Below are positions 23,401 through 33,100 of a stretch of 34,091 nucleotides of DNA, in pieces. The stretch comes from UBA6987 sp045617825. GTDB taxonomy: Bacteria > Bacillota > Clostridia > Lachnospirales > Lachnospiraceae. Location of the stretch: positions 1 to 34,091 of the forward strand of contig JAZLJI010000074.1 in assembly GCA_045617825.1 (NCBI GenBank), given 5' to 3'. Below the pieces are notes generated by a model that was not told where the DNA came from, made no database searches, and was given only the letters and a program-made list of their open reading frames with translations. Both the position numbers and the translations under genes were made by a program. Every line of letters starts with the position of its first letter. Within the stretch, counting starts at the first letter, position 1.

Positions 23401-26400
23401 CTCATCTCGATCAGCTTTATGGCAAACGGAGAGAGCAGCTGCTCCTGGCCGATCCGGGAGGTGGATATTTACCAGGTCTCCGAGTCCGGCGCCCTGTATC
23501 TGAACGCGGTGGGTGAGTACCAGCGCAACGGCAAGGTGGAATTCCTCTGCCGCAGCGACAATACCGCCCCGGTCAACATCAGCGTGCTGGCGGGCAATTC
23601 CTCCGGCAATACGCTGTATTTTACGGATAACGAGATCACGCTGAGCCCGGATAATCTGGAGCTTTCCATCAAACGGAGCCCGGGCATCGGTACCGATAAG
23701 ATCAACATTCTGGCTTATCCCGCCGGAGACACCACGGTGAAGGACTTAAACGGCGCCGTTTACAGCCTCTACTACCGGAAGTGGGACGAGCAGTACGAGG
23801 AGCAGGAGATCAGCGGGCTTTGGCCTGAGGAGGGCGGCCGGTACAGCTTTATTCAGGACGTGGAGATCGCCGGTCTCTCGTCGCTGGAGACGCTGGGGCT
23901 GGCAGCTCCGCTGAACGTGGCGCTCCGCGAGGTCGTGGTCCAGCACGTCCGGGACGACGTGGTCGTGGAAAATTATCATTTCGTCTTTGACCCTACCAAG
24001 ACGGCCGCGGCGCAGGGACGGCTCACTGCCTCCGCCAACACGGCCAAGCAGGAACAGAAGCTGACCTTCCGCCTGGATCGCGAGACGTCGCATACCGAGC
24101 TCGAGCCGGAGAAGACGGACGTGGTGCTTTTCCTGCTTTACGTTTCCGACTACAGCGTCAACGGCGGGACCTATCAGTCCGAAAAGGTCTTCCTGACTGA
24201 CTTCGGCTATACGGCGCTGGATAAGGGCGATCTTTACACCGTCAACTTCCGCGCGGACGGCGCCAGCGAGATCATCGGCTACGCGGTATCCTCCGTCGGC
24301 TCCGTCAATGCCACCATGGGCGAGGCGATCCTTACGGACTACCGGCTGGTGCGTCAGGGCGAAAAGGAGACGAAGCAGTACAATAAGCAGTATTTCTTCG
24401 GCGGTTCGACGCCTATCGTCCGCGAGGACAAGCTGGTCTCCTGCACGAAGGAGCCGCTGACCCTGCTGACCATGAACCTGGAGGTGGGCAGCCAGCTGAC
24501 GGACAACTATGCCGTAGACAGCATCGGCATGGAGATCGCTTACCGGAACAGCACGAAGGATATGCTGTTCAGCGCGGAGGATCTGAGCGATTACCTTTCC
24601 GGCGACGACCTGAAGAAGGGCGGAACGGGAGCGGTCAACGTCTTTATCCCGGATCTGCAGGAGCTGTATTATATCCGGCTGATGCCGAAGAACGACGACG
24701 AGCGGATCGTGGCGCAGTGGGCGCTTCACAGCTTTGACCTGCGGAAGACGGAGCAGGACGTGACGGAGCAGCTGATCTCGCCTGTAGAGATCGACAGGAA
24801 CAAGCCCGTTTACGAGACGAAGGGCTTCTGCTGCAACCTGCGGCCCGTGAGCTTTTCGGTCACGGCGGAATCGGTCCCGCTCGGCGCGGAGCCGGGCTTT
24901 GAGAGCACCCGGGTGGATATGAGCACCGCTCAGCCGCCGGAGCTGCATTTTGACTTCAGAGAACAGGTCCGCTTCACCGCCGACATGGTGAACACCCTGC
25001 CGGATACCGAGCTGATCATCGAGGTGGAGAAGCTGGATCCCGCCACCGACAAATACGCGGCGGTGGAGAAGCTTTCCCAGTATATCATCCGCGAGAGTGA
25101 CGGCACGGTGCTGTTCAATCCTCCCGTTACCGCGGAGGCGACGAGCTACCGCGTCGGATTTGCCACGACGGAGAAGCCGGAGGACAAGCTGTACTTCCAC
25201 CTGCTTTGCCACGATCCCGCCGAGCCGGCGGAATACAGCTGCGAGGTGGAATTCGGCAAGCTCATGCGGGAGACCGAGCTGAGCGCGGAGGGAACGGAGC
25301 TCCTGATGGCCTTTACCTATTTGCCGGAGTACGACAGCGAGGAAGACGAGCTGCGGATGACGCGCTGGTATCGGCTGAGCTCTCTTCAGAAGGTCAAGGG
25401 CGGGCAGGCCTATATCCTGCCGGACGAGATCACCCTCGGCAAGCTGCCGCTGAGCGTCATGGTCCGAGTCCTCTGCCCGGAGGATACGGACGTTCCCGAG
25501 CTCAGCATCGAAAACGTGCGGCTGACGCCGAAGGATCCGGGCGTCCGCTACAACACGACGGTCCCGTTCATTGTCGGCGAGAACACGGCCAAGCAGAGCC
25601 TGATGGAGGAGCTGACGGATATCACCGATACGGTGGAGCTTTCGTCCGATCTGTACGTTCAGGACGGCCTGGTGCTGCATCTGGACGCTATCGAGAACTA
25701 CGGCCCCGGCCAGCACAGCGACTACGTGCGGAACTGGGCGGATCTGACCGGCAGCAGCGCCGTCAGGTTCGTGAATTACGAGATCGGCTGCTGGGAGAGG
25801 AACCGGCTGACGCTTTCGGACGGCCTCTACGCGCTCTTTGAGATGACGCTGCCGGAGTCCTTTACGATCGAGATCGTATGCGACCTTGGCGGCGCGAGCA
25901 ATCCCGCCAAGTACCCGACGCTGATGCGCAGCATGGATGACGCGACCAGCATCTACAAATACACGAAAAAGGAGCTGTTCAAGTATCAAGGCAATACGGA
26001 TACCTCGCGGCCTTACATCAGCAGCTATAACGGGACCTCCGTCGTGGCCATGGGGAAGGGCCGGACGATCGGCATCGGCTACGCGGGGGAATTGAGCTTC
26101 ACGCAGAGGGAGCAGCCCGGCGCGTGCAGAGCGCAGAGGACGGAATGGAGCATCGGCGGATCGAACAGTCAGCACCAGCTGAACGGCACGATCTACGCGG
26201 TCCGCGTCTATGACCGGGTGCTGACGGACGAGGAGCTTCTGGCCAACTATATGTATGATCAGATGCGTTTCTTCGGCGAAACGGTGGATTCGATCGAGCT
26301 GCCGGAATATTGGACCGCGGAGATGGACGGCAATGATCTGCTGACCCTCACCTATGAGGTCCCGGAGGAGTCTACCGAGGAATCCACCGAGGAATCCACC

Positions 26401-26514
26401 GAAGAGTCAACTGAGGAATCCACCGAAGAGTCAACTGAGGAGTCCACCGAGGAGTCCACGGAGGAATCCACGGAGGAGTCCACGGAGGAAAGCAGTCCCG
26501 CGGAGGAGCCTTGA
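20500..26514 (+). CDS. Giant secreted surface protein with repeated beta modules and LamG-like domain
   Basis: I place the start at ATG 20500 because GGGGAAA lies 6 nt upstream; an in-frame ATG at 20479 has no ribosome site. The roughly 2004-aa product has a signal peptide (RRAAAFLLAVLMCCTCFSVKAGA). At least four diverged beta-sandwich modules fill the first half; each opens like YIVEIVTD and closes with a Trp followed by an I-x-V-x-I-Y-x-V-like strand (WSCVGLRLFEVS, WQMSFFNIYRAS, WPIREVDIYQVS). They loosely resemble PLAT/LH2 domains. Near residues 1717-1925 is a concanavalin/LamG-like domain (GLVLHLDAIENYG, NWADLTGSS, AVRVYDRVLTDEELLANY). The protein ends with ten Ser-Thr-Glu-Glu units and PAEEP. 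No LPXTG, C-terminal membrane helix or cell-wall-binding repeat is visible, so the mode of retention is unclear. An adhesin or glycan-binding role is likely. Confidence 0.85.
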   Translation: MKNKRNHIDLRGAGSLTRRAAAFLLAVLMCCTCFSVKAGATGTAPAVNSGNGTEVTSTYVLEVSSGVSGGSHVQYFRVFYTDTDGVQRSEYIYPHEQLNCAAFVKDGNGTAIRSFSGEIGDTGARKQNVQNNMHGISVPDFRSNPSGGLAVSETDSYLFTLPKKARSIDDISFFISTTTAYGTGGSSSWSCVGLRLFEVSRLYGRQMAGYYSANSYWDFDGKLIGRAQFKNAYGQTFTLNGSGAEFSLNDRNTSYSFVTGLSEARNAKDTNRQLLFRLDLADTFGAGIEALATGIYPLDPSYADNPSRNPKTFSDIASLELIEAMSLDVYYQDLYGVERKVSMPVISSFIGWISENYAQMKTQLLGGVAQQGDTLVFSGNLPAFSSITRFGLCVGTNAVGLSNINENISEQSHEVSCLRYEALAAETASVLAVSVYDPAQGNVRTSAAMDGCMINVSVSGTPFYAYVSDSPAGMPLANNTMVRLTGKALAADDLGSSFFALPTYSDDYYIVEIVTDTVKGTGSTEDINLTLSYIDKNGSEKTTEVYNVAKETDAFFGYWPSYHPDYEKTNIAYRKGMSIGGSLQFLVKAPQLERFTSVNLSFAAAGPEYDDWQMSFFNIYRASGITRRHIEWVPGIEYYGSFATQQDITRNPARSSRILNYNKKTYLNAEQKSVTVEFDETGGGSSEGEKEQEINWEEISKEMTYNETKMDLGFTKSNYYYKVNVSVSSNDEGLASSSEYGDCGSVNHFYFQLVFENGKSGYVLANQQLTSDGFRAGQVEKFSINTNRNYGSLVAIHILPDDTIEGENVYDKLRISGITVEEVSTHAVNRTWVFDNPGWIGIDYVDPGAQSTSKGQAARYESDLISTYTTDSESYNMNLLVALSTGQYQDSAFAGSLTCALTYEKPDGSQATVGPIDVAEAIANYSLHTAKGENLPRYKNFVKVDPSYMLRENHTDRFMISVENAAKLISISFMANGESSCSWPIREVDIYQVSESGALYLNAVGEYQRNGKVEFLCRSDNTAPVNISVLAGNSSGNTLYFTDNEITLSPDNLELSIKRSPGIGTDKINILAYPAGDTTVKDLNGAVYSLYYRKWDEQYEEQEISGLWPEEGGRYSFIQDVEIAGLSSLETLGLAAPLNVALREVVVQHVRDDVVVENYHFVFDPTKTAAAQGRLTASANTAKQEQKLTFRLDRETSHTELEPEKTDVVLFLLYVSDYSVNGGTYQSEKVFLTDFGYTALDKGDLYTVNFRADGASEIIGYAVSSVGSVNATMGEAILTDYRLVRQGEKETKQYNKQYFFGGSTPIVREDKLVSCTKEPLTLLTMNLEVGSQLTDNYAVDSIGMEIAYRNSTKDMLFSAEDLSDYLSGDDLKKGGTGAVNVFIPDLQELYYIRLMPKNDDERIVAQWALHSFDLRKTEQDVTEQLISPVEIDRNKPVYETKGFCCNLRPVSFSVTAESVPLGAEPGFESTRVDMSTAQPPELHFDFREQVRFTADMVNTLPDTELIIEVEKLDPATDKYAAVEKLSQYIIRESDGTVLFNPPVTAEATSYRVGFATTEKPEDKLYFHLLCHDPAEPAEYSCEVEFGKLMRETELSAEGTELLMAFTYLPEYDSEEDELRMTRWYRLSSLQKVKGGQAYILPDEITLGKLPLSVMVRVLCPEDTDVPELSIENVRLTPKDPGVRYNTTVPFIVGENTAKQSLMEELTDITDTVELSSDLYVQDGLVLHLDAIENYGPGQHSDYVRNWADLTGSSAVRFVNYEIGCWERNRLTLSDGLYALFEMTLPESFTIEIVCDLGGASNPAKYPTLMRSMDDATSIYKYTKKELFKYQGNTDTSRPYISSYNGTSVVAMGKGRTIGIGYAGELSFTQREQPGACRAQRTEWSIGGSNSQHQLNGTIYAVRVYDRVLTDEELLANYMYDQMRFFGETVDSIELPEYWTAEMDGNDLLTLTYEVPEESTEESTEESTEESTEESTEESTEESTEESTEESTEESTEESSPAEEP
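26371..26490 (+). repeat. Ten tandem 12-bp units encoding Ser-Thr-Glu-Glu
   Basis: From 26371, ten in-frame 12-bp units of the type TCC-ACC-GAG-GAA encode STEE ten times. Units 3-4 and 5-6 share the codon choice TCC ACC GAA GAG TCA ACT GAG, which reveals a 24-bp higher-order unit and recent slippage or unequal exchange. Copy-number change would keep the frame and alter only tail length. Confidence 0.95.
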
Positions 26515-26550
26515 GAAGCCGCGGCTGCCGTATAGGGAACATCGATCGGC

Positions 26551-26575
26551 AAAGGACTGCCGCGTAAGCAGTCCT
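26551..26575 (+). other. Stem-loop between the surface protein and the 1180-aa protein genes
   Basis: AAGGACTGC (26551-26559) and GCAGTCCTT (26567-26575) form a perfect 9-bp stem with a 7-nt loop. A purine-poor CTGCC follows rather than a T-run, so it is not a convincing terminator. It may attenuate or protect the transcript between these genes. Confidence 0.5.
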
Positions 26576-26606
26576 TCTGCCGTACACAAAGACAGAGGAT
26601 AAGACT

Positions 26607-29600
26607 ATGCCCGGAAATGTAAATAGCGAATCGGATGCCGTAAAAGCCCTTCTGGGGGGAAAATATGACGTGAAGCTTTCCCTGCCCTATCTGATCGAGC
26701 TGAACGCGGCCTTTCAGAACGACCCGGCAGCCTACTTTGATCAGCTGCGGGAGGACGGGGACCTGGACGAGGTGGACAGCCTGGACCCGAAGGAATTCCG
26801 CAAGAGCCTGGAGGTTCTTTCTTCCTATGCCAAGGACGTCAGCGGGATGAAGGCGGAGTCGGAATACACCTACGACGCGGATACGGTCAGACAGGCGGTG
26901 TCTTATCTGCAGGAAAATGCCGAAACGCTGAAGACTGAGACCGAGGCCCTGCTCCGGGGCGAGAAGGAAAGCAAGCTCGATATCGATCTGCCGGATCAGC
27001 TGGATCTGCCGGGCATCGTGGACCTGGGTCCCGATGAGGGCGAGGAGCAGCAGAAGCAGGCCCTGGAGAGCTTCAGCGGGCTGCTGTCGCGCTACGGGAC
27101 CATGGTGGATAAGGTCACGGCTGCCGTGAAGGCCCGGCAGGAGGTGGTGGCGGCCTTCGAGGAAGCGAAGGCGAAGGAGGCTGAACAGCCGGAAGCCGCG
27201 CCGCAGGAGCAGAAGGAAGAAAAGCAGCCGGAGCCCGTATTTGACCCCGGAAAAGCGTTGGCAGAGGGGTGCTACGATGTGAAGCTTTCTCTGCCCTACC
27301 TGATGGAAATGAATAAGGCGCTGAAGGAGGACCCCGCCGCGCAGTTCGATCAGCTGCGGGAGGACGGGGACCTTGACGAGCTGGACAGCCTGGACCCGAA
27401 GGAATTCCGTAAGAGCCTGCAGGTCCTTTCTGCCTACGTCAGGGACGTCAGCGGGATGAAAGCGGAGTCGGAATATGCCTACGATACGGAGACGGTGAAA
27501 AATGCCGTGTCTTATCTGCAGCAGAACACCGAAACGCTGAAAAAGGAAACGGATGAGCTGATCAGCGGGGAGAAAAAGAACAAGTTCGATATCGAGCTGC
27601 CGGATCAGCTGGATCTGCCGGGCATCGTGGACCTGGGTCCCGATGAGGGTGAGGAGCAGCAGAAGCAGGCACGGAAGGATTTCGGCCAAATGCTGTCCTA
27701 TTGCGGGACCATGGTGGAACAGGTCACGGCGGCCGTGGAGAAACGCCATGCGCAGGAGGCCGCCTTTGCGGAAGCGAAGGCAAAGGAGGCCGAGAAGCCG
27801 GAAGCAAAGGCGGAACAGCCGGAAGCCGTGCCACAGGAGCAGAAGGAAGAAAAGCAGCCGGAAGCAAAGGCGGAACAGCCGGAAGCGCAGAAGGTGCTGC
27901 AGCCCGGATCGCAGGCGGCTCAGTCCGAACAGCAGGCGGAGAAGCAGCCGGAGCAGGCCGCCCGGTCCGAAGCCGAAAGCAAAGAACAGCCCGAACAGGC
28001 AAAGGCCTCCGAGGAGGCTCCGGTCAATTACAACAAGCCGGATAAGAGGCCGAACGAGGCCACCGGCCCCGCGACGGAGCAGGATTTTGTGAGGGAGCGG
28101 CTCGGGGATTTCCTGAAGACCCTGGAATCCACCGGCTCCCGCTTCTTCAATTCCACCCCCTACCGCCACATGATCAGGGACCTGAAAAAGGCCATAGCGG
28201 AGGGAAAAGTAGACAAGGCGCTGAAAAGCGTGTCCGATTACGTCAAGGCCAGAGGCGAGACCGCCAGGATCACCTCAAGCGGCAGGAAGCGTCTGGAGAC
28301 CGCCAAGGAGCTGCTGAGCTTCATGTCGGCCGCCAAGGGACGGTCCGGTCCCTACCTCAATGCCTTAAGTGAATATCTGGAGGCGAAAAAGCCGAAGAAA
28401 GCCAAGGAGGACGACGACTGGAGCTATTCGCCGTCGGCGAGCCGGAAAGCGCCCGAGACGGCACCGAAGGCGCCTGTGAAGGCGCCGGAGGCCGGTCAGA
28501 ACGCCAAGGCGGCGCCGGAGGACAGCCTGAAGCCTAAGGTGCTGGGCACGGGCAACGCCCTGGAATATAACCCGGAGACCAATTCCTACGTACGCTTCGA
28601 CAGCACGGCCATGACGCCCGAGCAGGAGCGTTTGCAGCGCCTGAAGATCCAGAACGGCGGCAGAGAGCTCACCGCGCAGCAGCTGCTGTACGTGAAGCGG
28701 CTGGCCCGGACGGAGGAAGGAAAGAAGAGCCTGCAGGATCTGAACGCCTCGTCCGCGAGAGCGGCCGCGGGGCTTTATAAGGCCGACATGCTGGAGTATC
28801 AGCAGACGCGGGAGAAGAAGGAAGTGGCGGAGCTGATCGGCAAGACGGCCCGCGCGGTCGGCGCCGACAAGCTGAGCGACAAGGTCGTGCAGAATTTGAC
28901 GGATTACTACCGTCAGGCGAAAAATGCCGAAGCGCTCCTGCAGGAGGAGTGCGCGTCGCAGAAGGGAGAGTTCGACGCCCTGGAGGAGGTCTCCGCCGTG
29001 GTCGGCTACGCTTCCTTCGTCCGCAACCTGGATAAGGGCATCGTGGACCCGAAGGATATCGAGATCCTGGACGCGGATAATTTCCTGACCCAGAAGGCCA
29101 AGCTGTCCGGCGGCGCCCAGAAATGGGTCATGGACGGCGAGCTGCACGACGCGGACTATTACCGCGCGCACGTGCTGGACGAAAAGGGCCGGGAGGAATC
29201 GGCGATCCTCTTCGGCAACGCCTACCGGAAGAAGCAGGAGCTGTTGGAAAAGGTCCTGGAGGACGCGCCCAAAACAAAGCCGCAGGCTTCCGTGAACCGG
29301 CCGCAGGCCTCCGCGGAGACGAAGGCTGAGCAGGAGGACAAGGCCGTTTCCCATCAGGCCCTGAAGCAGGAGGCGCCGGAGGAGAAAAAGGACGGCAAAG
29401 AGGTCGAGCAGCAGGAGCTCCCGAAGGAGGACCCGAAGGTGAAGCCTCAGGAGCCGGTAAAGGATAAGCCCGAGGAACCGGCGAAGGATAAGCCGGAAAA
29501 GGCCAGGGAGGCAGAGCCGAAACAGAAAAAGACAGAGAAGGACGGGAAAGCGGCGGATATCAGCGGCTATAAGCCGGATACCGACGATCTGATGCTGCGG

Positions 29601-30149
29601 GATACGCTGTACAAGGCGGCCAAGGCGCTGAACACGAGCACCCTGGATCCTACGGTGGAGAAGAATATTGCCGATTTCTATTATCAGGCGAAGGGCAGCC
29701 GGGATACCCTGGCGAAGAAATGCGCGACGGAGCCCGGCAGCTTCGACGCGACCCGGGAGGCAGCGGCGATCGTCAGCTTCGAGGCCTTCCGGCAGAACCT
29801 GGAAAGCGGTCAGATCAACGCGATGGACGCCAAGCTGCTGAGCTCGAAGCAGTTCATGAAGCAGAAGCTGGAGCTTTCCCGGACAACGCAGAACAGCATC
29901 ATGAGCTTCTCCGGCAAATCGGGCAGGTTCTACGAAAAATTCCTGCTGGACGAGAAGGGCCTGGAGACGACCGCGGCGATGCACGGCCGGTCCTGGAACC
30001 AGCGCTCGGAGCGCTATGAGGAGCTGCTGAGCGATCCTCTCGCGAAAAAGGAAATGGAAGAAAAAACAGCGAACCGCGATACCCTCACCAAGGATATGAA
30101 AGCTCCGGTGAAGGACGCCTATTCCAAGGCGAATCAGTTCAGCAAGTAA
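26607..30149 (+). CDS. Giant cytosolic protein built from duplicated domains
   Basis: I do not recognise this 1180-aa protein. It has no signal peptide or membrane segment and is very rich in Glu, Lys, Ala and Gln. Domain A (about 13-195) is repeated almost unchanged at about 216-398; both contain YDVKLSLPYL, QLREDGDLDE, SLDPKEFRKSL and PDQLDLPGIVDLGPDEGEE. Pro/Glu/Gln-rich linkers with KAEQPEA motifs follow each. A helical domain B occupies about 487-595. A second, older duplication, domain C, lies at 742-890 and 999-1147 (NLTDYYRQAKNAE against NIADFYYQAKGSR, then LDEKG in both). The C-terminus is lysine-rich (KDAYSKANQFSK). ATG 26607 follows AGAGGA. The beads-on-linkers layout and position after the surface genes fit a scaffold or a translocated T4SS substrate; neither is shown. 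Confidence 0.85.
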   Translation: MPGNVNSESDAVKALLGGKYDVKLSLPYLIELNAAFQNDPAAYFDQLREDGDLDEVDSLDPKEFRKSLEVLSSYAKDVSGMKAESEYTYDADTVRQAVSYLQENAETLKTETEALLRGEKESKLDIDLPDQLDLPGIVDLGPDEGEEQQKQALESFSGLLSRYGTMVDKVTAAVKARQEVVAAFEEAKAKEAEQPEAAPQEQKEEKQPEPVFDPGKALAEGCYDVKLSLPYLMEMNKALKEDPAAQFDQLREDGDLDELDSLDPKEFRKSLQVLSAYVRDVSGMKAESEYAYDTETVKNAVSYLQQNTETLKKETDELISGEKKNKFDIELPDQLDLPGIVDLGPDEGEEQQKQARKDFGQMLSYCGTMVEQVTAAVEKRHAQEAAFAEAKAKEAEKPEAKAEQPEAVPQEQKEEKQPEAKAEQPEAQKVLQPGSQAAQSEQQAEKQPEQAARSEAESKEQPEQAKASEEAPVNYNKPDKRPNEATGPATEQDFVRERLGDFLKTLESTGSRFFNSTPYRHMIRDLKKAIAEGKVDKALKSVSDYVKARGETARITSSGRKRLETAKELLSFMSAAKGRSGPYLNALSEYLEAKKPKKAKEDDDWSYSPSASRKAPETAPKAPVKAPEAGQNAKAAPEDSLKPKVLGTGNALEYNPETNSYVRFDSTAMTPEQERLQRLKIQNGGRELTAQQLLYVKRLARTEEGKKSLQDLNASSARAAAGLYKADMLEYQQTREKKEVAELIGKTARAVGADKLSDKVVQNLTDYYRQAKNAEALLQEECASQKGEFDALEEVSAVVGYASFVRNLDKGIVDPKDIEILDADNFLTQKAKLSGGAQKWVMDGELHDADYYRAHVLDEKGREESAILFGNAYRKKQELLEKVLEDAPKTKPQASVNRPQASAETKAEQEDKAVSHQALKQEAPEEKKDGKEVEQQELPKEDPKVKPQEPVKDKPEEPAKDKPEKAREAEPKQKKTEKDGKAADISGYKPDTDDLMLRDTLYKAAKALNTSTLDPTVEKNIADFYYQAKGSRDTLAKKCATEPGSFDATREAAAIVSFEAFRQNLESGQINAMDAKLLSSKQFMKQKLELSRTTQNSIMSFSGKSGRFYEKFLLDEKGLETTAAMHGRSWNQRSERYEELLSDPLAKKEMEEKTANRDTLTKDMKAPVKDAYSKANQFSK
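26643..27800 (+). repeat. Near-identical tandem duplication, 609-bp period
   Basis: The DNA around 26664, 26754 and 26991 recurs at exactly +609 bp (27273, 27363, 27600). The stretch of about 70 bp from 26991 differs from its copy at 27600 by a single base. This shows a recent duplication or ongoing gene conversion that keeps the two 203-residue units alike. Confidence 0.9.
28830..30047 (+). repeat. Diverged duplication of C-terminal domains, offset 257 residues
   Basis: Residues 742-890 and 999-1147 of the 1180-aa protein align almost without gaps (NLTDYYRQAKN with NIADFYYQAKG, FDALEEVSAVV with FDATREAAAIV, HVLDEKG with FLLDEKG). A Lys/Pro/Glu linker with repeated KDKPEEPAKDKPE separates them. 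DNA identity is much lower than in the N-terminal pair, so this duplication is older. Confidence 0.75.
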
Positions 30150-30187
30150 GCAGCGGATAAATAAAAGACAGGATCAAAGGAGACGGT

Positions 30188-33100
30188 ATGGGCAGACTGA
30201 CACCGAATGAAGAACAGGACCTGAAGACCTTATATCAGGTGATCGCGCAGAGGAACGCCTTGGACGGAGTGGATCTGAGCAGCAGAGACGCTATCTTCAA
30301 GGCCATCAGCGAGTGCCTTCCCGAGAAAGAATACAAGTATTTCCTGGCGCTGAACGCCAAGAAGAATCAGCCGGAGGGCGAAGCGGAGGAGGAAGAAGAT
30401 TATCTCCCCAAAAAGGCGGAGCAGCCGAAAAACCTGCGGGAAAAGCCGCAGGAGGCGCCGGCGGATGCCAATGCCAGATGGGAGACGGAACGGAAGAAGA
30501 TCCATGAGCTGTATCAGCGGAAGATCGACCCGCTGGGATCCCTCACCTACGGTAAGGCGGAGAACGACCGGGATGCGGAGCAGGAGGTGTATATCCGGCA
30601 GGTATATAAGATCGGGAAGGACGGCGCGCCGCAGTACTGGAACTTCGAGAATGACCTGCACTGCCTGAAAAATATCTATTTTGCGGAGGAGAAGGCCGCC
30701 CGGGAAGAGGCCCGGAAGTCCGGTGACGCGCAGAAGATCGCGGAGACCAAGTCCGCCGTTCCGGCAGAGCCCGGAGCGCTGCCTGCCTATGCGGCAGCAT
30801 TTGCCGCCACGAATACCTCGGGGTATACCCTGAAGCAGGAGCGGGAGTTCCTGCTCAGAGGCATAGAGCTGCTGGAAAATGAGAACTTCCACCCGGATAA
30901 GATCCTGGAGCATGCCGACGAAAAGAAGAAGCCGGACAGCCCCGAGCCGGTCACGATGGAGCAGCGGGAGGCGGTATACCAAAAGCTGCGCAGCGTGATG
31001 GCGGCCCGCCTGGAGGAACAGAAGAAGGCCTTTGAGGGAAAGACCGCCGAGCAGGGCTATAAGGACATGCTGAATGGGCCGGACGGCCTGGCAACGGTGG
31101 AATATTACCGCTGGATGACCGGCCTGAGCGGCGCCATAGACGACCTGACGGTCCATAACCGGATCTATAACGCGAAAAACGATCTGGATTCGGCCAATCG
31201 CAGCCGTAAGGCGCTGGAGAAATACATGGATTCCAAGATCGACGGTTTTTACGTCGGCAAGACGAACCATTACGAGATGGAGCAGGAATACGAGAGCACC
31301 TGCAGGAGCGCGGAGCTGCTGCAGGAAAGCTACAAAAAATACTACGAGCCCAACGAGAAGAACGTTCGCCTGCAGTACGAGGCGGACGTCAAACGGCTGG
31401 AAGAGGAAAAGGCCGCGCTGGATCGGGAGCAGGACGAGCTGGAGGATGAGCTGATAAAGCGCTATGAGGAACAGGTCGCGCTTTCCGAAAGCATCCCGCA
31501 GGAAAGGGCGACCATCGATATCCTGAGGACCGCCGCCCAGGAGGAATCCGAGCGGAACGAGAGGCTGGTCCGGGAAAAAAGCGCGGAGATCGAAGCCTAC
31601 GAAAAGAAGGTCCTGGAAGGACTCGTGGCAGCCGATCAGGAGTCCTATGAGCGGGAAGTAGAGCGGATCAACAGCTGGTTCATTGCTCAGGGGGTCAGGG
31701 AGGAGGCCTTCCGGGCGGAGGACGCTGCCTCCTATGAGGCTTACTGTGACGTCAAAGGGGCGCTGGATACCAAGCTCATGAGTGCCCAGCAGCTGCTGCA
31801 GAAGCATACGGAATGGTTCGCGTTCCGGGAGACCTTCTCCGGTAAGGAGGAGGCGACCGGAAGCGTCGATACGCTTGAGAAGGGCAGACTGGAATCCCTG
31901 GGAGACCGGCCGGAGGAGGAAGAGCAGATCGATGCGGATCTGAATACCCTGGAGAAGGCGCTGGTCGGCGGTAATCTGACGGTGGGCAGCATCCTGGATC
32001 TGAAGCGGGCGCATCAGCAGAACCGGCTGAGCCCGGAGGAGGCCGCCAAGGAGCTGGCTGCGGCGAAGGAGAAGTGCCGGGAAGCCGTGAAGCAGCTGGA
32101 GGAGCTGTACCCGGATGCGTCCTACCGCAGTGAAAAGAAACATATCAAACAGCTGGAAAAAATGCAGAATGCTGCCGATGAGGAGGCCTTCTACGAGGCG
32201 GCTCAGGAACTGGTGCAGGAAGGGGAAGACAAACGCGCTGCTCTGGTGAAAGCCTGCGAGCAGAAGATCGAGAGCTTCGCGAAAAAGCTGGAGAAGGATG
32301 ACCGCTTTGTCAAGAGCCCTGAGCTGCAGAAGCAGCTGAATGAGGCGGGCAGCCGGTATGCGGAGGCCATGACCAGCGGCTCACCGGACGCGGAGAAGCT
32401 GAAGGATGAATTTGCCAAACTGCAGAGCGCGCATATCAATAACGGGATCAAGCATGATCAGCTGGACCGCTTCCGCGCGGTCATGGCGGACCATGGCAAA
32501 TATCATCAGCTGTTGGCTGATTATGCCACGGGTGAGGCATACGATGAGATCGCCGGAAATCCGAACGACCACATTGAGCTGAAGGAAGCCATCGTAAAAC
32601 GGGACGCTTTGGAAAAGGCCTGCAAGGCGGAAATGCTGGAGATAGCGAGGAAGGTCCTTGAGGATAAAAAGGCGCAGATGCGGGAGGATGTCCGTCAGCA
32701 GATGGCCAACAAGGCTCAGGCGCTCTCGGACGAGGTGCATAAGATCGACGAGAACGGCAAGACCGCGGGCTCGATCCTGCATGAGCATTCCGCGTCCCTG
32801 AGCCGGATGCTCGAGCGGAAGGCGGTCCTGCGCGAGGAGGTCAAGGCGCTGAAGGCCCGGAAGGAAGAAAACCTGAAAAAGAAAGAGGAGAAGCTGCAGG
32901 AGCTGACCGACCGCAATAAGAAATACGAGGACGATCTGGCGGAAGGCAAGAAGATCCAGGAGGAATACAAGGAACTGAAGGCTCGCGCCGAGATCCAGAA
33001 CGGGATCCTGAACATCGAGCTGCCGCAGATGCAGGAAAAATTCTACCTGCTGTCCAAGCAGAATAAGGATATCCAGCTGCGCTACGACCTCGACCCTGAG

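Noticed and set aside
26371..26490. CRISPR array or regulatory repeat
   Set aside because: The 12-bp units are contiguous, in frame, without spacers and encode STEE; they belong to the surface protein.
26551..26575. Intrinsic terminator after the surface protein gene
   Set aside because: The 9-bp stem is good but no T-run follows, so it was kept only as a stem-loop.
26430..26602. Frameshift hiding a sortase or membrane anchor after the STEE repeats
   Set aside because: None of the three forward frames between the repeats and the next gene encodes LPXTG or a hydrophobic helix.
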